Source: a virus. Taken from it: a DNA stretch of 23,146 nt. The DNA lies in IMG/VR virus record IMGVR_UViG_3300030118_000563, positions 1 through 23,146 of that record; one strand, 5' to 3'. The stretch's first letter is position 1; each line of letters starts with the position of its first letter. A program made the translations under genes and the position numbers. Positions 1 to 7,959 of the stretch are shown in pieces. The notes beneath the pieces are model-generated. The model saw only the letters and a list, made by a program, of their open reading frames with translations, had not been told where the DNA came from and searched no databases.

Positions 1-116
1 CCCTGAGCCAGCGAGCCAACCCCAGCGCCAAGACCAGCAAGCGTTGCGGCGGAAAGGCCGCCCGCACCAGCGAACAATGTGGGCGCTAATAATGAACCTA
101 TTAGGGGTAAAACCAT
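1..116 (-). CDS. Glycine/alanine-rich hydrophobic protein, 3' end outside window
   Basis: The first 38 codons of a gene reading off the window edge, starting at ATG 116, two bases after the amidase stop. An AGGAGA lies six bases before the start. It begins MVLPLIGSLLAPTLFAGAGG, then LSAATLAGLGAGVGSLAQ: hydrophobic with many glycines and alanines spaced like glycine-zipper helices. Such beginnings are found in phage proteins coded after the lysis genes in marine podoviruses, but I do not know a function. It could be a membrane-active internal virion protein. With only the start visible, no better call is possible. Confidence 0.7.
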   Translation of the reverse strand, partial: MVLPLIGSLLAPTLFAGAGGLSAATLAGLGAGVGSLAQ

Positions 117-118
117 TG

Positions 119-535
119 TTAGTCTCCTAGCTCTGCATATTCTGTCTTAGCGTCAAAGGAGGGGCAATCCTTGTCAGAAAAATCTCTATGCCCGTATATT
201 ATCGCATCTGGATAGGTATTTTTCAACAAGCCCAGCAAAGTTTCTAGAGAAAGTTTTTGGTCATAATTTCTCGTATCCTTAGCGTTCCCGTCAGCATCAA
301 CGCCACCCACATAACACACTCCTATAGAACTACTATTTCTTCCGCTACAATGCGCTCCAGAGCGTGATTGCGGTCTTCCCACACCTATCGCCCCGTCAAG
401 CTCAACAACAAAGTGATAGCCTATATCTGACCATCCGTTGTCCCTTGTGTGCCATGCTCTTATCTCAGATGTCTTGACATCTCTGCCCTCTGGCGTGGCA
501 GAACAATGCACTATAATTTCAGATATCTCTCTCAT
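119..535 (-). CDS. N-acetylmuramoyl-L-alanine amidase, T7-lysozyme-like endolysin
   Basis: A 138-residue endolysin that cuts the amide bond between muramic acid and L-alanine in peptidoglycan. It is of the T7 lysozyme / Amidase_2 type and close to that length. Key residues can be matched by eye to T7 lysozyme: H10 (in IIVHCSATPEG), Y40 (GWSDIGYHFVV), H116 (YGHRDFS), K122 and C124 (DKDCPSFDA); His, His and Cys bind zinc, with Tyr and Lys at the active site. There is no signal peptide, in line with release through the holin. AGAGGAA precedes the ATG. T7 lysozyme also inhibits its RNA polymerase; no evidence for that here. Confidence 0.92.
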   Translation of the reverse strand: MREISEIIVHCSATPEGRDVKTSEIRAWHTRDNGWSDIGYHFVVELDGAIGVGRPQSRSGAHCSGRNSSSIGVCYVGGVDADGNAKDTRNYDQKLSLETLLGLLKNTYPDAIIYGHRDFSDKDCPSFDAKTEYAELGD

Positions 536-993
536 TTAATTCCTCTTGCTTTGTCTATGGCTCTTGAGCCAAACCAGAAGCTAATTATAGCGGCAAAGAT
601 TGCTTTTGTGTCCTCATCCCAAAGAACCATAAGAGCCTCAGCAACTTCCATCCCAGACTTTAGCGCCTCTCTTAGCAAGGTTATCTCTATAGCAAGGAAC
701 AACCCAAAGAAGCAGTATGTAATAACTGGCCTCACAGACTTCTGTAATCCAGTAATAAATCCAGTTCCCCTGTTTATACTGATATCATGCTGTATCAAAC
801 GCTCATGTTCTTTATCCTGCGCCTGTGCCTCAAAAGCTTTTAGCTCAAAGTCATAACCCTGCTTCCGCAACTCTGCGGCAACCTTCATCTTCTCAAGCTC
901 AAATTTTTGATTGCTTTTGTTTTTGAAATGGTCGGTAACGGCAGGGACTGCGCTACTAGCAAACCCCAACAATGAACCCACTACACTAAGCAT
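532..993 (-). CDS. Holin, three-helix GTA/phage type
   Basis: A 153-residue membrane protein resembling the 'three-helix' holin family of gene transfer agents and phages. A short hydrophobic N-terminus (SVVGSLLGFASSAVPAVT) is followed by a charged helical region (20-75), then VRPVITYCFFGLFLAIEITL (88-107) and, after LMVLWDEDTK, AIFAAIISFWFGSRAIDKAR (131-150). The 'RPV' before the middle span and the 'D...FAAI..FWFG.RA..K' end are family marks. It would make the inner-membrane lesions that let the amidase out. The stop overlaps the amidase start by four bases (ATGA). Membrane topology was judged by eye. Confidence 0.82.
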   Translation of the reverse strand: MLSVVGSLLGFASSAVPAVTDHFKNKSNQKFELEKMKVAAELRKQGYDFELKAFEAQAQDKEHERLIQHDISINRGTGFITGLQKSVRPVITYCFFGLFLAIEITLLREALKSGMEVAEALMVLWDEDTKAIFAAIISFWFGSRAIDKARGIK

Positions 994-1120
994 CCTTCTC
1001 TCTCTTTCTTTTGGTCAACCTTACTTGAAGGTTTTTTCTTCTAATCTTTGCCCATCTTTCGTATTCTCGATATTTGTTCAAACGTCCTTGGTATCTAAAT
1101 ATTATCTTCGGCTCATCCAT
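986..1120 (-). CDS. Very small basic protein between lysis genes
   Basis: A 44-residue reading frame I found in the 108-base gap before the holin. It starts at ATG 1120, 19 bases inside the EF-hand gene, and ends with TAG at 986, eight bases inside the holin gene, so it is joined to both. It reads MDEPKIIFRYQGRLNKYREY, then ERWAKIRRKNLQVRLTKRKR and EKDA; 16 Lys/Arg against 6 acidic residues. It is helical, with no membrane span, so it is not a typical holin, antiholin or spanin. No strong ribosome binding site is seen. Its fit into the gap and overlap pattern argue that it is real; function is unknown. Confidence 0.6.
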   Translation of the reverse strand: MDEPKIIFRYQGRLNKYREYERWAKIRRKNLQVRLTKRKREKDA

Positions 1121-1422
1121 GCCGATACGCCCATATACGCCCCCACGACGCCAGCTTGTGCAATATAAAACAAACCAAGCAAATCAGCCAAAGCGTTGAC
1201 GCGACTGTCAGGAATAATAGGAAGAAATAAAAAAGTGCTAAACACCAGCATAGACCCCATAGCGACCCAAGCCATTGATTGCTGTTGCTTTGCTTTTTCT
1301 TCTCTAAGCTCAAGCTCGACCATCTCTTTTTCACGAGCTATCTCCTCATCTGTTACGACGCCATCTCCGTCGAGGTCGTGCGCCTCAAATCTACTGCCTT
1401 TCTCTAGTTTCTTCTGCGCCAT
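1102..1422 (-). CDS. EF-hand membrane protein of lysis region
   Basis: A 106-residue protein. Residues 16-27 (DLDGDGVVTDEE) form a canonical calcium-binding EF-hand loop: Asp at positions 1, 3 and 5, Gly at 6, Val at 8, Glu at 12. A charged helix (28-48) leads to two membrane spans, about 51-70 (AWVAMGSMLVFSTFLFLPII) and 81-103 (LLGLFYIAQAGVVGAYMGVS). There is no clear ribosome binding site, so translation may couple to the previous stop 11 bases away. It is followed by a small basic gene, holin and amidase, so a holin-related or lysis-timing role is inferred. Similar EF-hand/two-helix proteins recur in marine phages as far as I recall, unassigned. Confidence 0.78.
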   Translation of the reverse strand: MAQKKLEKGSRFEAHDLDGDGVVTDEEIAREKEMVELELREEKAKQQQSMAWVAMGSMLVFSTFLFLPIIPDSRVNALADLLGLFYIAQAGVVGAYMGVSAWMSRR

Positions 1423-1424
1423 AA

Positions 1425-1440
1425 AAGTTGCCGTTAACTT
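1425..1440. repeat. Degenerate palindrome AAGTT-GCCGTT-AACTT across gene junction
   Basis: A 5-base inverted repeat in the 11-base gap between the 98-residue gene and the EF-hand gene, overlapping the TAA stop of the former and placed just before the start of the latter. It looks like a weaker member of the palindrome group at 6298, 17253 and 20683. It occupies the place where a ribosome binding site would be expected. Confidence 0.3.
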
Positions 1441-1730
1441 ATAGATACTGTAACCGAACCAACACTAGATGTCATTGATACGCCAGCAGGGAAGGCTAGG
1501 TCTAATTGAGATATAAACACTCTGTTCCCGTCAGCGAAAAGAGTACCCGGCTCCAACCCCTTGTCTCCCTGCTGTATGTTTGTAATGACTAACTTAAAAG
1601 CTCTTTGCTCGCCTACAGACTTTAGCGCTCGAACAAGCAGATTATAAGACTGTTGCTTTTGCATTTCTTGATATTGGTTGTATCTCGCCTCTGCGTTGCC
1701 AAACAGAGGAAAGGCTATACGTCTACTCAT
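1434..1730 (-). CDS. Hypothetical small tail-end protein
   Basis: A 98-residue protein of unknown function, overlapping the hub gene by four bases (ATGA). The N-terminal half is helical and polar (RYNQYQEMQKQQSYNLLVRA). The second half is strand-rich (RAFKLVITNIQQGDKGLEPG, RVFISQLDLAFPAGVSMTSS, VGSVTVSIS). The end resembles the 'GVSAT..VGSVTV' type of repeat seen in phage structural proteins, but only one copy is present. Its TAA stop lies inside an AAGTT/AACTT inverted repeat that also abuts the next gene's start. Possibly a small tail protein. Confidence 0.6.
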   Translation of the reverse strand: MSRRIAFPLFGNAEARYNQYQEMQKQQSYNLLVRALKSVGEQRAFKLVITNIQQGDKGLEPGTLFADGNRVFISQLDLAFPAGVSMTSSVGSVTVSIS

Positions 1731-3613
1731 CTTTTCCCATCCGTTCTAACATTAACTCTAGGAGAGCCTGCCCTCCATTGCACATCTGTTTCAGAACTTT
1801 CGTATCTAAAAGCAAAAGACCTGCCGCGAAGTCTTACATCACTCTTTTCAGTAAACTGCTCCACTGGTAACGTGGCTGTTTTGGTTACAGAGCTTGTGCT
1901 TGTTTCGGTAAAATTAGCCCCCGGAAAATTCCTGCTTTTCAGAACTACGTTCATCTTAGGGTTAGGGGTAGAAGAGCCGTCGAAGGTAACGTCGTGTATT
2001 ACACGACTTACAAAAGTAAACTGTTCGCCATCACCAATATCCATCTGACTGCTTTCAATAAAAGAGTTCAAGCCACTGGCAGGAGATGTGCTTCCATCGT
2101 TTAAGTCTCTTTCATGTTCGTATATAAATCCGTCAGTGCTGGCGGCTAATGGATACTCATATATACCCCTGTCCGCCCAAGCTGTTCTCGGCATATCCCC
2201 AAAATACCACAACTGCTCCTGATAATTATAAATAACATACTTGTCGTTATTTTCTGAACTAGCAGATGGGTAAAACCACCACACCTCGTTGTATGTGCTG
2301 TTGACTGACGCAAAGACTTTGGCTGACTGTCTAAAGTTAAAATCATTAAAAACTTTAGACCTTACTGTGCAATCTATCTTTTGAACCGAGCCAGAGTACA
2401 GGTAAAAGTTTTCTTTCCCCATCCAAAACACAACGCCGTCCACAGCAACCGCAGAGTTCGGTCCCATAATTGTCGTCTGCCCTGATATAGGCGCGGCGAC
2501 AAAAATCAATGGAGGTCCAATGTTTTGCATTGAGTACAAGCTTGCGTCTGTAAAGACTAAAGTCTCTTGTCTTGTGTGTACTGCTGATACAATTTCATTA
2601 CCGCTTGCCAGCAATATATCTCCAGCGCTGTTTGTCCCAATATCAGGGTTCCAAATTGTTGCGTCATTAGCATCGCTGAACCTAATTAATAGTGGGTCAA
2701 TCTCGCCGTTGCCGCTACGAGCTAAAGTCTGTTCGACAGGAGTACAGCCAAAAGCAATGACATGCCTGTCTATATCAGAGACAAGTATTTGTTTTGCGTT
2801 GGTTGGGGCGAAACCGTCTGCTCCAGATATAGAATTTACATGCACAGCCGACGCAAAGCTGGAGCGATTGGCAGATGTATCCCAATAATAAATACCCTCA
2901 TCACGAATATTAAATATCAAGTCCTCTCTAAGTATATCGTGACTAATAAGTCGTAGCCCCAAAAGAATATCAGAGCCTAGATATTCGTCACCCCAAGCAC
3001 CTGTATTCCAAGGAGCCGCACCCCAACCAGTACCAACAATCTGAGTATCAAGACCCGTGTTAATTTGATATACAGCGCCCACAGTGCCGCCGCCCGAAGA
3101 TACCGTGCTACTTGCGGCTGATGCAACTGTAATTGTGTATGCGTTATTTGACGTAATGCTGGTTATCTCATGCTCTTTGTTTAAGTTAGCCGCAGTAACC
3201 CCGCCAGTGTCTGACGCCCCAGACAAAGTAACAAAATCACCAAGAACAGCACCATGAGAAGCGTCGGTTACAGTAACCGTAGTGCTACCGCTTGTTGTAG
3301 CTATTGGGTTTGAAAGTCCCGTAGATGTTTTGCGGATAGGCGTGATGTTGTTTAGAGAGCCGCCCTTGTAGACATAATATTTTTTAGAGGTTCCAACACC
3401 TATAAGCTTGTCTCCCTCGAAGTCTGCCCATGTACGAATACCTCTAATTAATCCGTCCACGGCAGTATCAGTAAACTTTGTCCAGCCTTTAATTTTCTCT
3501 GGCACACCCATGCGGAAGCGCACTAAGTTGCAATCAAACCAGCCGCCTTCATTAGAGTATGACGTAGTTTCCCTATTAACGCCCGGCCTAAATTGTAATT
3601 TTTGCAAAGGCAT
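1727..3613 (-). CDS. Tail hub / P22 gp10-like stabilisation protein
   Basis: A 628-residue protein of the P22 gp10-type tail accessory (phage stabilisation) family, which forms the hexameric nozzle of the short tail. The opening LQFRPGVNRETTSYSNEGGW, then VRFRMGVPEKIKGWTKF, is diagnostic. The many Trp/Gly-rich blades (IRTWADFEGDKLIGVGTSKK, GVVFWMGKENFYLYSGSVQK, YNEVWWFYP, YQEQLWYFGD) fit a beta-propeller. Residues 99-180 (TVTVTDASHGAVLGDFVTLS and on) are a Ser/Thr/Gly-rich beta insertion interrupting the propeller. GGAG precedes the ATG. The gene lies far from the connector and adaptor genes, after the fibres. It overlaps the next gene by four bases. Confidence 0.82.
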   Translation of the reverse strand: MPLQKLQFRPGVNRETTSYSNEGGWFDCNLVRFRMGVPEKIKGWTKFTDTAVDGLIRGIRTWADFEGDKLIGVGTSKKYYVYKGGSLNNITPIRKTSTGLSNPIATTSGSTTVTVTDASHGAVLGDFVTLSGASDTGGVTAANLNKEHEITSITSNNAYTITVASAASSTVSSGGGTVGAVYQINTGLDTQIVGTGWGAAPWNTGAWGDEYLGSDILLGLRLISHDILREDLIFNIRDEGIYYWDTSANRSSFASAVHVNSISGADGFAPTNAKQILVSDIDRHVIAFGCTPVEQTLARSGNGEIDPLLIRFSDANDATIWNPDIGTNSAGDILLASGNEIVSAVHTRQETLVFTDASLYSMQNIGPPLIFVAAPISGQTTIMGPNSAVAVDGVVFWMGKENFYLYSGSVQKIDCTVRSKVFNDFNFRQSAKVFASVNSTYNEVWWFYPSASSENNDKYVIYNYQEQLWYFGDMPRTAWADRGIYEYPLAASTDGFIYEHERDLNDGSTSPASGLNSFIESSQMDIGDGEQFTFVSRVIHDVTFDGSSTPNPKMNVVLKSRNFPGANFTETSTSSVTKTATLPVEQFTEKSDVRLRGRSFAFRYESSETDVQWRAGSPRVNVRTDGKR

Positions 3614-3633
3614 TGCTTGGCTCCGTTTCCCCG

Positions 3634-4242
3634 CTATATAACCACAATAGAAGTTGTGGCTTGCTGTGAACTAACTTCACCAAACGGGGAGGCTCCAGCC
3701 GTAGTATTCCAAGCCCATCTGGTGTTACTGCTCCCTTGTGTGTAAGTTGCGGCTGTTCTGTTGTAATCAACGCCGCCAATTTTAAGTGTCGTAAACCCAG
3801 AATTTGAGTGCGCCCCCGCAACCTCAAAAACAAGCACCCCAGCAACCCCCTCCGAGTCAACTGTACTCTCACCCAAAACAATTAAATTAGAGCCGCCAAG
3901 AAAATCTACGGTGGTGTCATTAGCAGAGCCTATATTACTTGAGGTAGCAAAAAGGTTGTCCTCTGATGTTCCTGATTTAAATCCATTGTAAAATATGGTA
4001 AAAAACCCGGCGTTGAAATTGGTGTATCCGTTGGATACAGTTATTGACCAAAGAGCGCCTTGTGTACCGTAAAAATCTGTTAGTGTAATTTGCCCAGATG
4101 TAGGCACACCTGAGTTAGCAGACACAGAGGCATTAACTAGACTGCCACCCTTATAAAATTCTGTTAATTTGTGCGGTGCGCCGTCAGAAAACTCAGAAGC
4201 GATTTGCTTCAAGCTTATTTGACCACTACTCTGAAGAGCCAT
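3634..4242 (-). CDS. Tail/virion protein with SGQI..L..FY modules
   Basis: A 202-residue protein. It opens with QSSGQISLKQIASEFSDGAP, then HKLTEFYKGGSLV, and SGVPTSGQITLTDFYGTQ (44-61), a repeated 'SGQI.L..F(Y)' module frequent in cyanophage and marine-phage structural proteins. The C-terminal half is a strand-rich domain (VLVFEVAGAHSNSGFTTLKI, RWAWNTTAGASPFGEVSS) that could be exposed and binding. AAGGAG precedes the start, which lies within the end of the preceding fibre gene. Probably a short fibre or fibre-linked protein. Confidence 0.75.
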   Translation of the reverse strand: MALQSSGQISLKQIASEFSDGAPHKLTEFYKGGSLVNASVSANSGVPTSGQITLTDFYGTQGALWSITVSNGYTNFNAGFFTIFYNGFKSGTSEDNLFATSSNIGSANDTTVDFLGGSNLIVLGESTVDSEGVAGVLVFEVAGAHSNSGFTTLKIGGVDYNRTAATYTQGSSNTRWAWNTTAGASPFGEVSSQQATTSIVVI

Positions 4243-5641
4243 TCTCTAACTCCTTTTTAAGCTGAGATACCTCTTCCTTTAATTCTTTTACGCTGGCGAC
4301 CAAGAGGCCGACAATCTGATTGTAGTCTACAGTTAAATACTCACTGCCTGTATCCAGATTCTTTTGCGTTTTCACAGCAGAGCCAAACCCGGCCTCGGAG
4401 ACATCCTGCGCTATAACACCAGCAGATGAAGACCCGTCACGCTTCCAATCAAAGGTCACGCCATTTATTTGCGAAAGAATACCAAAAGGGTCTTCTATGT
4501 TTTGTATGTTGTCCTTGAGATTTCTGTCAGAACCTACAGATGTAGAGGCCGCAATAACATCCCCATCAGCATGAAAATCCCCAGCGCTTACATCAAAAAG
4601 ATATTTTGTTGTTGTGCCGCTTCTTACAAAAAAGTCTCCAGTGTCAATGTCTAAAAAACCATTACTACCATTGTGGAACAACTGTGCGTCGTTATCTGTG
4701 CCAAGCTGTAACTCAACGCTATCATTAAGCCTTGGGCTTGCACTAAATGTAAAAACGCCGCTAATGGTGTCAGCCGCATCGCTTCTTGCATAGCTGGCGG
4801 CGGCCACACTTCCTAGCTGAGTTGCGTTTGTAGCTGTTGTTGCAGTTGTTGCGGTTGCGGCAGATGCCACAGTTTGAGAAGCTATGTTAGATGTTGTGAT
4901 AGCAGTTGAGGCTGGTTGAAAATGAGAGCCATGATTTCCGTCTAGCAAGTCAGCATCTAGCCCAGAGCCATCGCCATCTACCCCTTTAATGTCTGTAAAT
5001 ATTTGTGCTGTTGATTGATTTTTCTGCGCTTCCGCTTCAATTTGGTCAAGCTTCGCCCCATCTCCCGAAAGGTCTCTGCCATCTACAGTCCCAGTTACAG
5101 ATATATTTCCGCCTACAGAAACATTGTTAGTAATTGTTGCACTATTTAAAGTTGCCGCCCCAGTTGTTTGGAGTGTTGTGAATATAGGGTCAGTGATAAT
5201 TTTAGTTACAGTCGCTGAAGATGAACCCCCGCCATCAAAATAAAGTATAGCGGTTTCCCCGTTTTCAATCTGTACATCTTTGCTGTCATCAAAGGTGTCT
5301 GTTTGAAAAATCTTTGCGGCCTGAGTGGTTAGGCTGTTTTTAAAATATATTATTCTTTCGGCGCTGTTGGGTGTAAGCTGGAAGTGCTGAGTAGCCCCTT
5401 TGTCCCCATTATCAGTTAGCTCTATAAATGCTCGCCCACCTTCGTTTGTTTTAGAGCCATCAGCAATCGCAATTTGTTTTGGACTACTAGAAGTTTCATC
5501 TGCTGTGATGCTCACAGTTTGTTTTTGAGTAATAGCCGCTTCGAGCGTTTCTAAATTAATATTAGTGATGTTGCCCCAACTACCTGCTCGCTCACCGTCT
5601 CCGATAAGCTCAATACCTAAATTATCTGTGTTTGTACTCAT
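4226..5641 (-). CDS. Tail fibre with S74 self-cleaving chaperone
   Basis: A 471-residue fibre. The N-terminus (NLGIELIGDGERAGSWGNIT, then NINLETLEAAI) is a fibre-base domain seen in many marine phages. The shaft holds repetitive segments including LDADLLDGNHGSHF (228-241), the 'LLDG..' repeat of phage fibres, and an Ala/Thr-rich stretch (253-272). The chaperone has S371-D-R-N-L-K376, then VTFDWKRDGSSSAGVIAQDV, giving an intact Ser-Lys dyad. It ends in a coiled coil (VKELKEEVSQLKKELEN). AGGTG precedes the start. It overlaps the next gene by 17 bases. It is the third S74 fibre of the window. Confidence 0.9.
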   Translation of the reverse strand: MSTNTDNLGIELIGDGERAGSWGNITNINLETLEAAITQKQTVSITADETSSSPKQIAIADGSKTNEGGRAFIELTDNGDKGATQHFQLTPNSAERIIYFKNSLTTQAAKIFQTDTFDDSKDVQIENGETAILYFDGGGSSSATVTKIITDPIFTTLQTTGAATLNSATITNNVSVGGNISVTGTVDGRDLSGDGAKLDQIEAEAQKNQSTAQIFTDIKGVDGDGSGLDADLLDGNHGSHFQPASTAITTSNIASQTVASAATATTATTATNATQLGSVAAASYARSDAADTISGVFTFSASPRLNDSVELQLGTDNDAQLFHNGSNGFLDIDTGDFFVRSGTTTKYLFDVSAGDFHADGDVIAASTSVGSDRNLKDNIQNIEDPFGILSQINGVTFDWKRDGSSSAGVIAQDVSEAGFGSAVKTQKNLDTGSEYLTVDYNQIVGLLVASVKELKEEVSQLKKELENGSSE

Positions 5642-5649
5642 TTTGTCAC

Positions 5650-6282
5650 CTACGCCACTTTATCCCATGTTACATCAGTTCCAGTTGCTAGGCTAGTCCA
5701 CGTTGCGTCACTGCCTGCCGACAAATCCGACCATGTAACATCAGAGCCTGCGTTTAAATCATCCCAGAAAAATAAGTTCCCTATGCTTTGCGTAATCTCT
5801 AAACCAGTAACAGCAAGCGAGACACTAATAATAATTGTTGTTTGACCCACTTGCGCCTGTGCGCTCGTTGTAGATATTGGGGTTACTGCGGTTGCTGTGA
5901 CCACCTCACTGCCTGTGGCAAATGTAGCAGAAACACCAGTAACAGAAACATTGGCCTTAGCCACCACGGACTCATCGCCCAAGCCTCCAGTGACAGCCGC
6001 CCCAACGACGCCCTCTATGGCGTCCCCTTTAGATACGACTTGGTCAGACACTGTAAGTGTCATGCCTATCCCGGTCATAGTTAGGTTGTTTACAGAGATG
6101 GTGCTAGGCGTGTTTGTGGACAGGGTTGCGCTAACGCCGGACACAGAGATAGCGGCAGATGCTGAAACGACTACAGAATTAGTGGAACTGGTTGCTAATA
6201 TGCTTGTCGCAGAAACGCTAACATCAGTGCTACCTTGCGAGGCTATAGGAACTTCAGAAAATGAGGTTTGAGAAAGGCTCAT
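5650..6282 (-). CDS. Repeat-built Ser/Thr/Val-rich tail protein
   Basis: A 210-residue protein with two sorts of repeats. SGVSATLST (48-56), TGIGMTLTV (70-78), TGVSATFAT (115-123) and TGLEITQSI (159-167) mark four copies of a beta-rich unit like the 'GVSAT' repeats of cyanophage structural proteins. The C-terminus has three 11-residue copies, WDDLNAGSDVT, WSDLSAGSDAT and WTSLATGTDVT (173-205), then WDKVA. No enzyme motif is visible. AGGA precedes the ATG. It lies between two S74 fibre genes and is likely a tail or fibre-associated protein. Confidence 0.72.
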   Translation of the reverse strand: MSLSQTSFSEVPIASQGSTDVSVSATSILATSSTNSVVVSASAAISVSGVSATLSTNTPSTISVNNLTMTGIGMTLTVSDQVVSKGDAIEGVVGAAVTGGLGDESVVAKANVSVTGVSATFATGSEVVTATAVTPISTTSAQAQVGQTTIIISVSLAVTGLEITQSIGNLFFWDDLNAGSDVTWSDLSAGSDATWTSLATGTDVTWDKVA

Positions 6283-6297
6283 GTTTACTTATCCTAT

Positions 6298-6313
6298 AAG
6301 TTACATATAACTT
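6298..6313. repeat. Palindrome AAGTTA-CATA-TAACTT at fibre stop codon
   Basis: A 6-base perfect inverted repeat with a 4-base loop, in the 30-base gap after the 548-residue fibre gene. The 16 bases are the exact reverse complement of those at 17256-17271. It touches the TAA stop codon, as the copy after the capsid gene does, and has no T-run downstream. Confidence 0.65.
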
Positions 6314-7959
6314 TAAGCACTCTCCAGCGATGTTAGCCGAGCTTCAATGCTTGTTAATCGTTGTTCAGTAGCCGCACCAATGAAAGCTAATAACTCAGGA
6401 TAGCGGATGCCCAGAAGAGTTTTTTGCGTTGAACCTTCGGGCGCTTCATCTGCTGAATAATAGTCATCTATTCGTGTATACGCATCTTGTGCTTTAATGT
6501 TATTTTTTTCGTCTGCCTCAACGGCTGGCACTTCAACACTATGTTCCCACCAAGTATCAGAACACCAGAAAGAATATTTTGATGCATCTAGTCCCTCTGA
6601 TTCTAAAGCAGTGCGAACTTGTTGAGCAATCACTCCTGTATGTATTCTGGCATCATCACCCTTTGATGCAACGGCATCTTTATATTTATAAGTTTTAAAT
6701 AATTTGCTTAAAGCTGTGGCGGCTTTTATTTCTGCTTCAGAAAGCGACGCAATGTTTTGTTTTTCGTTTTCATCTGATGTATTAATTGTAGCATTACCGC
6801 AAAAAATCTCATTAAACTTTGCGCCAGAAGAACCTAAAGTTAATGTATTATTAATAGCCGCGTTAGTATTACAATTAAATGGTTGCAGTGCATTTAAACC
6901 ATCATTAAATCGTATTCCCGTATCGCCTGTGCCGATATTTATATCGCCAGATTTACAATTAATTTGTCCGTCAGTTGTGCCAGCTTGCATAAAAGTTAAA
7001 ATAACCCCATCGCTTCCCTTTCGATTTAGAAACAACGGAGATGCACCACTAGCTGAATGAACTGTCACACCATCTACACGAAGTTCGTGACCAACAGTGT
7101 CAACATCTTGCGAGTTTTTAGCGACAAAAAAATCACCACCAGAACCTACGCGCATAGTCTCTGTTACACTCCCAGCTATATTATTCTTAAATATTAAAAG
7201 ACCATCTTCAGTGCCATCCGAAACATCATCTGCTTTAGCTTGAATTGTTGCATACTCCACTGTCTCTGCGGCATCGTTTTTGCCATCAAACTTTATAATA
7301 CCAAGAACATCGTTATCGGCGGGGCTTGATGAATTTCTAAATAAAGTTAAATCTGGGGCGTTTGATGCACCAGAATTGGTGTTTTCAATGATAACTTGGT
7401 CGTCTGTTGTGTCGCCTTTAATGTGTAATTCTGCTGTCGGGCTGTCGTGTCCTATTCCTACGCCACTTCCTCCAACAGAGAGCATGGTTGCATGTGAGTT
7501 AACACTAGACCCACTTGACCCTGCTGGTGTTGTTTTCATTAATATTTTACCTGCCGCGCCTGAACCCGTTGAGGCTCCCCCTTGTATCGTAAGTGTTGTA
7601 CCAGCCGTGTTTGTTCCTGATGCATCAGCAACGTCAACAAGCGGAGATATTACACTATTAGCAGTAATACCATTGGTAAACGTACCGCTAAACACAGAGA
7701 ACACATCATAGACAATAACTTCTAGTATATCGCTTGCCGTTGCACCAGAATCTAAAACAATACTCGTAAGACTTGTTGCAGTATAATCAGCAGGGTCAAG
7801 AAGCACACCGTTAAGATAAACATCTACATAAGCACTGTCTGCATAAGATAGTGCGTTACCACTATCATCAGTGTTAAACGTGGTTTGTCCACCCGTAGCA
7901 GTGTAGATAAACCTACTACGAACTCCAAAACCATCTTGTTGTCTACCGATATATGCCAT
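6313..7959 (-). CDS. Tail fibre with S74 self-cleaving chaperone
   Basis: A 548-residue fibre. The N-terminal domain (FGVRSRFIYTATGGQTTFNT, then YVDVYLNGVLLDPADYTATS) is a typical phage fibre base. The shaft has VGIGHDSPTAELHIKG (167-182). The S74 domain begins near S395-D-E-N-E-K400, the Ser-Lys dyad, and continues with TGVIAQQVRTALESEG (441-456). The C-terminal coiled coil is AFIGAATEQRLTSIEARLTS. The segment 456-515, including SFWCSDTWWEHSVEVPAV, is an insertion relative to a minimal S74 domain. The ATG overlaps the previous stop by one base. Its stop codon lies in a recurring palindrome. The call is confident; the receptor is unknown. Confidence 0.9.
   Translation of the reverse strand: MAYIGRQQDGFGVRSRFIYTATGGQTTFNTDDSGNALSYADSAYVDVYLNGVLLDPADYTATSLTSIVLDSGATASDILEVIVYDVFSVFSGTFTNGITANSVISPLVDVADASGTNTAGTTLTIQGGASTGSGAAGKILMKTTPAGSSGSSVNSHATMLSVGGSGVGIGHDSPTAELHIKGDTTDDQVIIENTNSGASNAPDLTLFRNSSSPADNDVLGIIKFDGKNDAAETVEYATIQAKADDVSDGTEDGLLIFKNNIAGSVTETMRVGSGGDFFVAKNSQDVDTVGHELRVDGVTVHSASGASPLFLNRKGSDGVILTFMQAGTTDGQINCKSGDINIGTGDTGIRFNDGLNALQPFNCNTNAAINNTLTLGSSGAKFNEIFCGNATINTSDENEKQNIASLSEAEIKAATALSKLFKTYKYKDAVASKGDDARIHTGVIAQQVRTALESEGLDASKYSFWCSDTWWEHSVEVPAVEADEKNNIKAQDAYTRIDDYYSADEAPEGSTQKTLLGIRYPELLAFIGAATEQRLTSIEARLTSLESA

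Noticed and set aside
7280-7711. Plus-strand frame of 143 residues, and similar plus-strand frames at 1653-2048, 5897-6271, 6704-7060, 17468-17863 and 18888-19436
   Set aside because: Each lies opposite a well-supported structural gene, has no family resemblance and no plus-strand operon context.
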